From positions 922,001 through 986,000 of the forward strand of contig JAEMWC010000153.1 of NCBI GenBank assembly GCA_016490735.1: 64,000 nucleotides of DNA, in the 5' to 3' direction. The notes below the pieces were generated by a model. That model did no database searches, was not told the DNA's origin, and saw only the letters and a list, made by a program, of their open reading frames with translations. The position numbers and the translations under genes were made by a program. Shown piece by piece: positions 21,100-34,008 of this stretch (within the stretch, counting starts at the first letter, position 1; the number at the start of each line of letters is the position of its first letter). The DNA is from Pachyseris speciosa (lineage: Eukaryota > Cnidaria > Anthozoa > Scleractinia > Pachyseridae).

Positions 21100-23730
21100 A
21101 CTAGCATCATAATTCAGCCATGCGACATGGTGCCACATTGCCCTACTTAGGGTTAACATTTAAGTTTGTTGCCACATTTCACCGTAAACCAGAGGATCTA
21201 TTTTTATCAGTTAAAACTATTTCTAAGCAAGTTTATCTGACGTTCCATGAAATAGCCGTTTTGTTGTCCATAAATCCTCGCTCACGACTCGTGGCTATTA
21301 CTTTTCGGTCTCAGGGCTGTTCAGTTCTTTAATGTCAAAATCTATTTTGTGGCGTTGTACATTACGTTTTCCAAAAAGGATGTACCTTTTAGTTCAAGTA
21401 TTAACCTGCATATTCTCTCCATATTCCTCGTATATTTCATAAGAGACTGGTGTGGAGAATTTGTGAGACCATCAGGGCATTTTATCCAGTTTTGTGGTCG
21501 TTTCGTTTGTTGCCATGGCCTGTATGTTTGGTCAAATAATGTAACAAAGGCGTCCTCGCCTTAACTGAAGCCGAAATATACATTGAAGAGAAAGACATTT
21601 CGATTTTTTAAGTGCATTTGATCAAGTAGTGGTATGTTATTGTTAACAGCAGTTATGTGCGTGTTAGCACTGCATATTGGGGCGTAAAATGGTTTTAAAA
21701 TTTGCGTGGGGCCATTCAAATGAAAACAAGGGTCTACAAGTGTACATTACTTTCCTGTGACTGCACAAGGTGGTTCTTAATTTAGAACAGGTGAAGTGCT
21801 GAAGTGTTTTGAGTACCCAGATGAGTGTACAGAAGCATTGTCGCTTTTCTCTTCATGGTCTTATATCACTGCGCAGTGTACAAGGTGGGGGTCGATGAAA
21901 TGTCTAAGCTGTAAAGTGGAGTCTTTAGGTGAAGTTCTGCTATGTAACGTCTTACCAACTCAAATCAAAGCAGCTGTGATGCACATCGTTGTGGTACCGT
22001 CAGTATTAAAAAAAACTCATTAATAATTCATGAAGGAAATACAAAAGAAATTAATTTTTAATGAGTGTTATATCTGATAAAGACACGGCTAAATTTTACA
22101 TCCGATTTTCTTCGCCAAAATAACGCAAAATCTAAATTTTAGTGCAAGAATGGATAGATGTACAGTAAAGCTTTTTAATCCGTTCAATAAATTCGCAATT
22201 CGTGTTTTATCAAGTCCTAAAACACTCGGCTGCGCCTCGTGTTTTAAAATTGATAAAACACTCCTGCTCATTTATTAAACATTACATAATGCTGTGCAAG
22301 GTGGTTCTCGTCTCTCACTTTATGGGCGTTGAGATCTGATCATGAAATGTGTAATTCCGGCAAACGCCACTTATTGAGTAAACAGCGTTTTCCTAGCGGG
22401 AGCGGGACGGTTTGTCATTCAGCACAAGATGTTTCTAGAGCTAGTAGGTAGGTGGTGAAGGCAGGTGAAATCATTCAAATATAACTTCAAGTGTGATCAT
22501 TCAAATATAACTTCTCAATTGACAAATACCATCGTCCAATTTATTGTTTCATCCAAGTTATTGCCTCAAGACTGAGAGCACTCTTACCTTTACCTCAGAC
22601 GGACGGTAAGACTTTGTTAATTGGATCAACTGAGTGCCTCAGAACTGAGGAGAAGAAAGAGATTGCTCCGCGCTGTCTAAACTCATCGGGTTTGGCGGTC
22701 TTATGGGGGTAAAATTAAACCCTCTTTTTCCTCTGTTGCTTCCCAGTCGCACGATCTCGCGGAACATCAAAGACTTCCGTAAGAACCGCAGACCAGTATA
22801 ATTGGATGGATTCACAATCGGATTACAGTGCGGGCGCCGACTTTTTCTGCTCTTCGTGCGGAGAGCTTCACGTACACCATATTGTTTGTCATGAAGATCA
22901 CAAATGGCGGCCACCTTGAAAGCGTGAACTTAATTTCATCACTTCAAGTGGCGCTTAATTCGGTTTGTGTTTAGACGTTTAGATTGTGGTGAACTAAGCG
23001 ACGAGTGTAAAATGTGTAAAGGAGTACTTTCGCCAGTGCACGTACACCGCATAATGTGAAACGATCTGATCTGTAAGTTACGAAAACTCCTCTTATTATG
23101 AGCAAATATCACGGTTTGCTGGCTTCATTGAGAAGACGGAAGTCACGCGTTATGCCGTGTATCATTCAAAGAAGTCACGTCCAACAGTCTGAAGCTTAAA
23201 AGTTAGCTGATCCACGCCGACCACACTTAACTGACTTGCCTTCTATGTGTGCGAACCCCAGTGGCAGCTTTCGTTTGAAATAGGTTGTATTTGTCAAAGG
23301 CCTTCTAAGAGGGGTATCTATGTCGCTATTTACTATGTCACATCCCCCTCACCAACGACGTCGCCTAATAAGGCAAAAGAGAGGGATGGTTTTCTCAGAC
23401 CCAGAAATCCTGACCTTGTTAAATAACAAAATTCATTTTATCTGAATATCGGAAGGCGTAATGCCTCGCTGTAAGATCCTTTTTATGTGCAATCTCGGGA
23501 TTACTCTGCGGTGACTGTTTATTCCAGTGGGGTGTGGTGGTTGGGATCTTAGCACCCTCCATGACCTCACATCATGGTAGGCCAGATATTGACAGTCTGA
23601 CGGTTTTCGAAAGTATTCTGAAATTCAGCCAATTTCAGACATTTTTTCACGATTAACTCCGATCAATACCAAAAAAGATACCCCGTTTAAGACAGAAACT
23701 AGTGAGAATGATACCCGGTTCAGTTAAATG
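21100..23730. other. Intergenic, no gene recognised
   Basis: Short unrelated open frames only. A small direct repeat (GATCATTCAAATATAACTTC-like, twice) lies at 22470-22515. A minus-strand frame at 22639-22914 lies in a CG-richer patch, but its product is not recognisable and no splice context supports it. Confidence 0.4.
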
Positions 23731-23737
23731 AGGTAAA

Positions 23738-23932
23738 AAATGATTTTAAGGATTTACTAATAGTAAAATGGAGCAGATCCGGGGCACGGTTCAGTATTAC
23801 GAGTAAGCCCAGTGTCTGCGCAAAAAGTAAAAAAAAAAAACTTTTAAAGATTTACTAATAAAATGGAGAAGATCCGGGGCACGGTTAAGCATTACGAGCA
23901 AGCCGGCCCAGTGTCGGCGCAACAAAGTTAAT
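23738..23932. repeat. Tandem duplication, about 95-bp unit
   Basis: GATCCGGGGCACGGTT appears in two consecutive copies with shared flanks (GATTTACTAATA before, AGCATTACGAG-like after), separated by an A-rich junction near 23828-23840. Confidence 0.75.
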
Positions 23933-25165
23933 CACGTGCGTGCACCCATAATACAACGGCGCCTTTACAAGGAAAACGAGCTGGCAAACTGGGAGGAGTT
24001 GCCATACTCCAAAAGTTAGAAAACTCTTGACTAGTTCCATTCGTCGGGAAAAGCTCAGTATCATTTTGGCTGACTGCTCTTACCACATTCACCTTAATTA
24101 ACGTTAATTTACCAACATGAGTTTCTAAACTTTGGACTCTCATGAAATTGCGCCTTTGCTTTCGGTGATTATCTAGTTTGGAATTTGCGCATTGCAGCTT
24201 TGGGGGCGGACGGAGGTTACGTAACTTACGTACACACATAATTTAATTAACGTGTCAGTAGAAAAATAGCCATGGGTTAAACCCACTATTGATTGAAGAC
24301 ACCTATAGTTACTTAAATAAGGAAAAAACTGCACCGTGTATCTTCTTGCTTTAAAGTGTATTCCCCCACTCCCCACTCGCCACTCCCTCGGAACTGTTGT
24401 TAAAAAATTCTGAAATCCCTGAACTGTTAGCGGATTTTAAGTCAGCTTTACGCCAAGTCAATCCAGACATTTGGCCCAACGCTAAGGCGGTACCGAAACA
24501 TGCAGATTTCCTCCCGGGGACTCCAAAAGCAAAAACGCGATTACAGACAATACCAACGCGTTCAGTTTCCTTATTCTTAGCCTTGTATCGAAAGTGACTT
24601 TTTATCCAGATATTCTGGATTAGAGAAATGCGAAACCGTTAAATTAAAATTAGGATCGAGAAAAGCACTCAGAAAACACGACCTGTTGGTTCGTACAGAT
24701 GCAATCGGCTTTCTGTCCCCCCTGTGAATATCTGTCTGAGGAATTGTCAAACGTGTCAATAATCTGAGTCATCGAACCTACTTTCAAGGCTTAAGGCTGT
24801 TAATGTGTTTAAATCCATACGTGATGAGACCCCAGCATAAACATCTAATTTTCACCTCATGAGAATCATCCCTGATATTTTCAGTAACTTTTTCATTCAT
24901 GAATTGCTTGTGGATCACCAGTGAGATGAAATGAAGTAAAATTTACAAGAAACAATGAGCCACAGGAGTTATTACCGATTTCATCTAAAATGCAAGGGGA
25001 GAACTTTTTCAAGTTGGCACTATCTTCATCTCGGCCAAGCGTAATGAAAAACATTTAAGAATGGTTTCCGGGAGCTAAAATAGCCGTTTTGAAGAAAATC
25101 TGACCAGTATTTCTGGTTTGCCATCGGTGAACAGGTCTCCTTTGCTTTCCAGACTTTTTCAAATT

Positions 25166-25190
25166 GAATTGAATTGAATTGAATTGAATT
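25166..25190. repeat. (AATTG)n microsatellite
   Basis: Five to six tandem pentamers in an otherwise featureless intergenic region (24.6-26.3 kb). Confidence 0.9.
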
Positions 25191-26333
25191 ACTAGCAATT
25201 TTGAAAATTAAGCGTCGAGATTAAAAGGGAAGTAAAGGCTCGAAGGGTCTATTATTGTTATTGATTTCACTTTGTTGTTGCTTCACCTTGAAGTCGTAAA
25301 GTTTTCTTTCTTCAGTTTTCCCTTAAACTCTCTATTGAAAACCTCTTTTTACTTCTTAAGATTCACCTGAAAATCGTTTTAAGAAACTAGGATGGGTTTA
25401 CGACACCTCACTCTGCAAACTGTGGCATTGGGGCAACCAGAAGCAGCTTTACCCCCAAGATACCAAAGCCAATCAACACGAGAATAGCAAAGAGAGTGAA
25501 TTAAACCTATCAGTTTTACAACTCACTGCCGATAACTGTAAAGGCTAATAACTTTAATGCGACTTTCCGAGCTCCGCCCAACCCTAGCTATTTTCGTCCC
25601 TTCGTTGCAAAAACACTAAGAACTGAAAAGCTCGAATGATAGGCCGAAGCCTGTGTTGCTTGCGGAATGGGAAGCACGTCTGTCATTTGTTACAACTTGT
25701 GCACCGACCAAAGAAACTCAACCGAAATCACCTCAAGTGATTATTTCGTCAAGGTCACTTGGGCTGACCCCATACGCCAAACTTGTTTCTGTAAGTTACT
25801 TAAAACGTCCCCTTTAATTTGCTTCAAAATTGCACAGCACGTCACGTAGTACGGCGGTAGTAGATCACGTCGGTGAAAAAGGCGCAGTAAGACGTGCCAC
25901 TGGGCAAATCGAAACCTATTCCAGAGGTATTATTGACATCATTCATGTGAAGCAAAAATGAGGGAGACGCAAGAAGAGAGAATACTGTAAACACAATAGA
26001 CCCATTTACGCGTCATCTTCCCGTCTCTTTTTCCCCATAATCTGATCTGATCGCGTGATGTTTGGCCCCCTGTACTGCCTGCTAAGCCAATATCTAAGAC
26101 ACGCCTCCGAAACGCCTCGCTCCGTTCCATGAAGATGCATCAGAGGTCGTTGTGAAAGAAAACCTAGAAAACTGTTGACAGGAATAAAGAGATGGCCTAG
26201 CATCCCATCCAGAGGTGAGAAGGAATACTCAGAAAATTGTCGTCTCGTGCTTCCGAAACAAGATATAAAAAAGACCACCCAAATTGTTGCACGTCTAGCG
26301 TTCGTTCGCAACACGGAAGAACATGTCGAGACA

Positions 26334-26400
26334 CAGGTAGCCCAAGCTCGATATATGACTATCTGTACTGTACTATATTACGCAAGAGACTAAATATAAT
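26334..26400 (+). pseudogene. Decayed inverted partial copy of the exon at 26480-26649
   Basis: From CAG through GCCCAAGCTCGATAT to ATTACGCAAGAGAC, this plus-strand stretch matches the start of the minus-strand exon nearby, including its acceptor AG. It lacks an internal block of about 18 nt (the CTGCGGGGCTCCTGG part) and has frame-breaking changes. The two copies form an inverted repeat around about 170 bp. Confidence 0.6.
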
Positions 26401-26479
26401 GACTTGTATGGGGAAGAGGGTTTTTCTCAAAATTCAAAAAAATATTTACGATTTCAAATAAAAAAAAAAAATAGCTTAC

Positions 26480-26649
26480 CCTGCTTCAGTCTTGTGTTTC
26501 TTTGTCTCTGGTACGGATTCTGGGTCGATGGTTAGCCATTTAGGTGGTTTTTGGTCCCTCTTCTTTTCCCTTATATTTCGTCTCTTGCGTAATATAGTAC
26601 AGTACAGATACCAGGAGCCCCGCAGATACTCATATCGAGCTTGGGCTTC
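26480..26649 (-). CDS. Orphan internal coding exon of an unrecognised gene
   Basis: The exon is bounded by a strong acceptor (a CTTTTTTCTCTCAACTCGACCACAG-type tract ends at 26650) and a GTAAGC donor (26479). One frame is open over 56 codons, beginning EAQARYEYLRGSWYLYCTIL and then turning strongly basic (RKRRNIREKKRDQK), before PPKWLTIDPESVPE. The codons look coding: an aromatic-rich start and a charged tail, with no stop. I do not recognise the family and could not find the neighbouring exons on either side. The gene may extend over the featureless DNA from 26.7 to 35 kb. It could also be a captured exon fragment, since a damaged inverted copy lies at 26334-26400. Confidence 0.45.
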
Positions 26650-27872
26650 CTGTGGTCGAGTTGAGAGAAAAAAGGCTCAAGGTATAAGAGAAGATTCTTT
26701 TCTATTCTTTTTTTTTTTAAGAAGATTTCTTAGCTTTAGCCCAACGCTTTGTTTCTCTCTTCACGTCACATAGCTGGCGTTATTGTAAGGGGTTGCAGGA
26801 AATGCAAAGTTTTATTTTTAAAACATGGAGACTAAAAATAACGATATTTACAGCGTGGAAGTCGGTGCACTGACAAAGCTAAGCCTTGAATTTGTAACAT
26901 ACTTTTAATTTGTAGTTCATGCTCAGACTGAAAATAAATATTTTGTTGCCACTTTTATGTGTGAAGCTCTAATGTTAATGTCAACAGCTTAAATGACCAA
27001 AATAGCACGATCTTAGCCACATTAAGAAGATTTACAAAACAAGAGTAAGTCTGGTAAGACATTTGTCGAGATCACGCCGTGGGATCTGGTGGATTTTGCA
27101 CAGTTAATCTTCTTGACAAAAGAATCTTTAGATTAAGCGCTGCGATACTGTTGTGGCTACATTCCTTGATATTATTCTGGTCGACCTCAATATTAGAGCT
27201 TAGTTCAGGGATACCAGAAACGCGATATCAAAACGTCACCGATGGAGGTCAAAGAACAGGATTTCTGAGACGGGGATACTCTTCTTTGAGGGACCTCGAT
27301 AATTGAATTAATTCCGCTGATATGATGATGTTTCGGCAAATCGAACTCTCACGCGCACATTTTCCCGCCAGAAAATATCTCATAACAACGCTATTCCGTT
27401 CAGTCTGGCGAACCGTATGCCTTTCATTCCATTCATTCTGCCAGAGGCACAGAAATGTGTCAAATATTATTATGTAATGTTTATTCGGAGGACGGAAGGC
27501 GCAGGTTGCAATCAGCAATTAGAACACGGCAAGGTTGTCGTCTACTCCTCGCGTTCTAATTCCGGAACAGCCCGTCAAAAGGAATGTGTCGCTAAGTGTT
27601 CCGGAAAGATCTCAGCAGATTGTTCAGCCAAGAGATTGCACCCCAAGCAGCTGTCTCCCGAAAAAGGTCAAGGGAATGCATGTGTTCCGCGTCAGTGGAT
27701 TGTCCTTATACTTAAAAGCATTTCGCTCCCTGATATTTCATTTGTTATTAAGTCAGTTCTAAGGCGCTTCAAGTGCTGCCATCTATTCAAGCACGCCAGC
27801 CTTATCTAGATTTACAATTCTCCGCATACACCAGTTACAGGTGCGCAGGACTGTTTGAAGGTGCGTTTTTTG

Positions 27873-27892
27873 TGTGTGTGTGTGTGTGTGTG
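27873..27892. repeat. (GT)n microsatellite
   Basis: Ten GT units followed by a T run. Confidence 0.9.
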
Positions 27893-30800
27893 TTTTTTTT
27901 AAATATGATATTTTCACGATCCCCGTCCGCGACTGATTCAGAATACACAAATTTGCTTGGTTATCACTTCCTTTATTTGTCACTTATCCAAACAACTTAT
28001 TTACTATTCAAGCACGATTTAAAGCAGTTTATTTTTTCGGTTTTAATTCTTTGACCTTTCTGCGAATGCGCCAATCTTTCAGAGTCTTTAGCCAGCCGTC
28101 TGTAGCTGGCTAGCAGCAGCTGACGATAGATATTCAGTCATTGGCTAGTGTGTTCACACGAAGTCTTTTTCGACCGTTTAAATTATTTTGAAGTATTTTG
28201 AAAACACGTGTCAGCTGTTCGTCCGGAACGCGTAAACGTTTTCATAGTGTCATTGTCCACACGTAAACGTATGAAGACGATCGAAAAAGTGTCTTTCTGG
28301 TGACTTCTATGTTGTTGCGTCATCGTTCTCGAAAACATTCGTTTTTCCCGCGGTTTTGGCGTGCGCGCGTAAAGGATAAATCTCGTGTTTTCACTTTACT
28401 AGGCGTTTTCGAACGTCATCGTTTTGGAAGCTCTTCCGCCGTTTGTACACGTATAGACGGAAGACTAGGAAAGCAGGTGGACCAACAAATACGTGATTAC
28501 GGTGCCTTGGCCTTTGTTGGAGTGCGGCGAGTTGCCATCAAGTCCACAAAAAATGCCGCGAAAAAACTCATCGCACTTGAAACGAACAATAACAAAGTAA
28601 ATTCCTCGACGTCGCGAGCAATTGACCCACATCAGAAGCATATCACGCTTCTGCCCACATGTATTCGAAGACGTGATCGGTTTCAATTTGGGGTCGAAAG
28701 CCGAAAAGAGATTTTTAAAAAGATCAAAATACACGTCATACGCGCATTTTTGTACGTGCGTAGTTGGTAAAATCTTAATTTTGTTATCTTGATATATAGT
28801 ATTTGGCTCGTTCGGTTTAAAACAAATAAAGATGAAGGTTCTGATTAGCGCAACCTGAAAAGTGTTCTCAAGTATTCGGACTACGAATATCGTGTTTTAT
28901 TTTGTATTCGGAAGTCGCACTGGAGTTTTTAAAGAGAATGCTCTGCCTGACGGTCTGATCCACCATCGCTGACTGCCACTTTCATGGAGTTTTTGGGGGC
29001 CGAGTCTTGCCGCAAATAACCTGGTTTAGGAAAACCGCAGACCAGTATAAGCCTGAACCACTCTTGTACGCGAGCTTTCATTCAGTTATTTAAAATGCCG
29101 TGGAAAATAATAAAACGATATAAATACATTCCCTGGTTCACTGACCAAAGCGTTTCGCATTGTTCGGGAACCTCCCTGATTTCTCAGCTCAGAATTACGG
29201 AAGCTATTAAAACACGAAACCTATTCCCATCGTTCATCTTTCCGTTTAAGCCTAATATTGGGCGTGAAATCCAGTTATCCACGTATCGCTTGTTTTTTTT
29301 AATGCTGCACCGAAAGATTGCATTAGCATAAATTTAGGAAACTCGTGACAAAACAATGTTTTCGAGAGTTTCCTTCACGCAAATACCGAATCACCTTCGT
29401 GCGAAAAGGAAGTCGGATTTTGTTTGTCGCTACTGAGAATACCCTAACATCGTAACTGGTAAGTGATGTCGTTAATTGCTATCCTAAGAGTGTAAAATGC
29501 ATGTTTCAAAGGCACTGGCACCCCGCGTAATCAAAATATAGCGAACATGTCATCTTGTGAAAGCTCTAAATCAAATGGTTCGTTTTAGAGGTACAGCCAT
29601 AAGTTTAAAAAGTCTAATTTACGGTTATCTTGAAATAGTTATTATCGGGAGCACGAGATGATATCAACAAGCACTGTAAACAAGCCGTTATGTTGTGAAT
29701 ACAAAGAATGTGATTACCGTGGGTTTAAAAAAGATTTCGGAACCGTCTTAGCAGAGTTAAGCATTCCATTACGCGCGACAAACTTATTGGATTTTCCTAA
29801 ATTGTTGTCGGTGTCAGCTAGCCATAGTACGCATACCGCAGACGAAGGAATCCCGCGTGTTTTGTGTACGGGCATCGGTTTTACGTGCATTTTGTCTTGC
29901 TTTGCTGGCTTTTTTCGCCTCCACGAAGCCCGAGGCTAGCACCCAGGAGATTGATTAGTTTGACCTCGATTAATGAACACTTTCACTTACCATCAATAAA
30001 TTGATTTCAATTTGAATTAGAAATGGATCTCGGTAATTCGGTCATGTTTGCACAAGAGATTACAAGTATGCAAATCGTTTCATGAGGGTGTTAGTGCTAC
30101 TTTCAAATAATCTGTTATCAGACAAACTACTATTGAATATGGTGCATACTACGTCGGGATCAAATGCGCCAAAAGGGAGTAGTTGGGAAATATTTATAGC
30201 ATATAAGTGAAGGACTCCCTTATTGAAGACTTAATTAAAGATCTTAAGGACCTTAAGTAACAGGAAAAAGCGTTTACCGAGGGACAAGATTCGCGCGCGC
30301 AAAACCTAACAAGTTAGTTTAGTTGTCTCAAAAAGCTATTAAAATTATATAATAAAACAAGAATGTTTGTAATTAAACAAGAGTTAGTTATTCTTTACGC
30401 GCTCTGGTCCATGAAGCAAACTTATTGTTCTGCATACATGGGTTGTCGGTGTATTTGCCTTATATATCACTGCGTTCCACCTAAGTGATCTTTGAATTAT
30501 TGAATAATTATCAAATGAACGTAAAAACGCAAAAGTAGAAAAAGTACGAGTCTGCGACGTTTTTTTTTTTTTTAATTTATTTTTGACTTTTTTCCGCGGT
30601 TTTAAATTTCGCATTCAGCTGAACGTGATGGTGTTAGATTGAGCAAACCAATTAAGTGGCAATATTAGTTCGCTTATATGTGCCCGAGTTCTTCGCAACG
30701 CTGAGCAAGTTCTCGCTTTCTCTTTACACAACCGGAAATAGTAAACTAATGGTCAGAGCGTTGTCGGCTTTTTGTTGAATAAAGCGGTTACGTGCACCTT

Positions 30801-32649
30801 TTGTAAGCTGAATGGCCTGCCCAAAAAGTTGAATACATTGCTCGCTAGATCCCTGCTGGTGTTAATATCGAGAACTAGTACTTGATAATGTGTTTTGGCA
30901 CTATTAATTGTGTCCCACGGTGTCAAACAGTGCGTGCGTGCGTTAAGCTCACTACTTTGTAAGCAAGCCCCGTGAAGGTAGGTTCTTCCAAAGCTTGTAT
31001 AAGCCATAAACCTGGAAACGAACGCTTAGTAGTTTAATTTAAATCTCTAGCAGCCTCCTTGGACTTGTTTAATATCATTTGGCGCGTCCGCGATCGATGA
31101 ACACGTTCAACTTCGTACATTGCTTGGCAGTGGTTCCTGCTCCGCCATGCGGGCAGATGTCGAAATCGCGGCAATATAAAACCGGCGAACCACTTGAGCT
31201 TACTAGGGTAGCTATTGTGTTGTCAGAATCCGGCGAATAGGAATTTCCATGGATTTTAAATTTCGTGGTTATAACCCTGTATGAGTGACCGTGGTACTAA
31301 AATTTGTATCTGTAGATGACAGGGCAGCCAACGACAAGTTTCGGTAGATATCTGTTCGGTGAAGGGTAGTTTGCCTTAGGCTTTCGACGTCGATTAAAGA
31401 GTGCACTCGGATTTTCGTAACTGAAACGTGGCCAAAAAGATTCCCGATGGGGAAATCATATAGTCCTTGAGGTTTTCGGGAAGGTCTTAATTGCTGTTTT
31501 TGGCAGTCAAAAACGTCAACTAGCATTTTCGGAAGGACAATAGAAAGTTCGTGGAAAGTTCATTTCAGCTAGCATCTTCTCAAAGGAAGATTTTGCCCCC
31601 TAACATTTTCGGGCAATTAAAATTTCAGCTGAGGAATCCGAGTAGATCAAATTCTTAAAGCTAGCGAAAACATCACTTTAAACTGACTTCAAATACCGTA
31701 AGGTGCTTAAAATGCCTTTCTATAGCTTTTGGTTGATTTGGCTCAGTATTAGTTAGTATTTGATGCACAAATTAAACTATCACAGCTATCAGGCGAGACT
31801 GTGTGAGTTCTAGCACTTCTAGCCTCAGCTGAATTGACCGTTCTTAACGAAGCCCTTTTCCAATCGTCAGTAGAGTATGAAGATATTGGATCCGTAACTT
31901 TTGGGTATCTGAGTGAGATTCTAATGTATCTCAATTTAAACGACACGCTTTAGCAGCGCTTTCAAAATACTCCGAACAAAAACATAATTTGCGAATTTGT
32001 CCAGCGCAAGCTTGTGGTTTGTTGGTGAAACAGCTCAGATTTCCTTTAATTTTAACCATTTGCTCGAGTATCTGGTATCCGTATCCAGTTCAAAATTCCG
32101 GATTTTTGTTTGTCGTGCCAAAGGGAGTGCTTGCTCGAGAGGTCACCGTAAATTCCGCCCAACTTTCCAGATGACAACATAAGCCGAGGAGCGCACTGAA
32201 CTAGCACGTATAACCGTCCATGTATGTGTCTAGCGCGCATTAATATGTAGTTGTATCCAAAGGTAACTACCACTTATTCTATAACTTTTTCTCCTTCAGC
32301 GTGGAAGATCCTCCTCATAACTTGCGCTTTTTATATAAATCTTTGGTCGCCTACTTTGTCTAACATAAATGATAAAAGATATTTCGCCAAAAATTTGACA
32401 TGCGAGTTTTCTAGACTTCTCGATATTCGTCTGGGCTTCTTTCTCATGCACTATCAAATGCACTTTCCTTGTAGACTTCAACCGTTGAAAGCCAGTGCTG
32501 GTGTGTCAGTGGAAACAATTGGCTTTTTAGCGCTGCCGTTTGTGACTAAACAAATGCGAAAACCAATGCGAAAATTTTTAAGCTTCTTTCATCTAATTGA
32601 ACATCGGGGTATGTTTCTTTTGCTGTGCTAAGCATACGTGGTTCTAATT

Positions 32650-32946
32650 AACAATTAGATTATGAGCTCGATATTTCTATCGCGTGATAGCTAATGAGGG
32701 CGCAGCCCGAATCAGCTATCACGCATAGAAATCGAGAGCGAATAATCTAATTGTTTTCGTATAAATCTACTAGTCTTTCAAAACTAAACAAGTTATCTAA
32801 ATCCTCCTCGCAAACACTTCGAAAACGCGAAGAAGCGGCCGCCATTTTGTTGACAACCGCTACTCACTATCTATCACAGAATAGATAGCGAGTAGCGTAG
32901 CCAATCAGAGAACGGTATTCGTGATAGAAGGCTAGTAGATTTATAC
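32650..32946. repeat. Palindrome plus adjoining inverted-repeat element
   Basis: The part 32650-32755 folds on itself (AACAATTAGATTAT... to ATAATCTAATTGTT; tip GGGCGCAGCCC). Abutting it, 32759-32773 GTATAAATCTACTAG and 32932-32946 CTAGTAGATTTATAC form a perfect 15-bp inverted repeat around about 160 bp. They may be one composite element or two neighbours. Confidence 0.7.
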
Positions 32947-33364
32947 TAACTTTGAATAGAGGATTTAGTTTCTAAACTGAGGTGCGACGTCTTTGAATAC
33001 GTGAAACACCAAAAAAAAAAAAAAGACAAAAAAATGCTCGTATCAACAGCGGAGAACCAAAACTCAAACTTTCTAGCACTTTTGCTTCGTCACATCAGGG
33101 GAACTGACAAAGATCTAGCTCTCGAAAGGTCAACTTTTGAATCTCCTTGCGCTCTCTATTTTACCTTTCGTTGTCCTACAATGAACAGTTCGAGTCTTCG
33201 AATTAAAATCTAAAGTGGGACAATCGACAGGAAACAAAAGCTATCATCCGAAGCCTGAGATTTACTGGGGTGCAGCATGTTACACGTGTTTTATGATGTT
33301 CTATGCTGTTCTAAATTCCTCAGGAAAAAACCCATACCAATTTAAGTTAAATTCAGTTCGCTAT

Positions 33365-34008
33365 TGGGCAACGCTCCTAATTCTGTATTGTTATTGTACT
33401 GTTCCCAAATTTTCTCAAAATTCTTTTTACGTCTCAGCTAAATTGTTATTCATTAATAACTGCCTGTTTTTTATTTATTTTTTTTCTTTTCTTTTCTTTT
33501 CTTTTCTTTTCTTTTCTTGATGTTGGATTCTTTCGGAAGAGAACCGGTATATTTAGGTCTTTCTGTCATGCTGAGAGTTGCCTTAGCGTCAACTAGGTGA
33601 CGCACTAATATGGTATTATTCTTGTACTGTTTCCAAAGTTTTCTCGAAATTCTTTCTACCTCTCGACGAAATTGTTATCTAAATAAATACCCGAAATTAT
33701 TTTTATCTTGATGGTGTCTTCTGTCGGAAGAGAACAGTTACATTGTGTTTTCCTTGACATGCTGAGAGTTGACTTGGTGTCTGCTAGATGACGCAGTATT
33801 AATTTTCGTGAACCTTTCCCACATTGTTCTCAAAATTCTTTCTGCACCTCGGCGAAATTGTATTTGAAATAAATATATATATATTATTTTTTTTTTAAAT
33901 CTTGATGTTGGATTCTGTCGGAAAAGAACAGGTAAATTGTGGTGTTTTCTTTGACGCGCTGAGAACTGACTTAATGTCTACTAAATGACGCAGTAACATG
34001 AATGACGT
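33365..34008. repeat. Minisatellite, about 190-bp unit, 3-4 copies
   Basis: CTTGATGTTGGATTCTGTCGGAA-like starts recur at 33516, 33707 and 33901, spaced 191-194 bp. Each unit also carries CATGCTGAGAGTTG-like and GACGCA-like words. A (TTTTC)n run lies at 33486-33518. Confidence 0.75.

Larger units (their letters stand above)
26720..33360. other. Intergenic or large intron; no gene recognised
   Basis: Contains many short open frames, none with a recognisable product. Longer ones at 27417-27809 and 28300-28770 (plus) show no domain. A CG-rich stretch at 28200-28720 looks like repeat-derived sequence. A (GT)n run lies at 27873-27892. A 27-bp block around CGCAGACCAGTATAA recurs near 22785 and 29036, a sign of dispersed repeats. 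Confidence 0.4.

Noticed and set aside
22639..22914. 91-codon minus-strand frame starting MAAICDLHDKQYG
   Set aside because: Unrecognised, no splice or promoter support, and part of the surrounding sequence recurs near 29036.
27417..27809. 130-codon plus-strand open frame
   Set aside because: No recognisable family, no Kozak or splice support, and overlapping frames of similar length.
28300..28770. 156-codon plus-strand open frame
   Set aside because: CG-rich, basic, no recognisable domain or splice context; likely repeat-derived.
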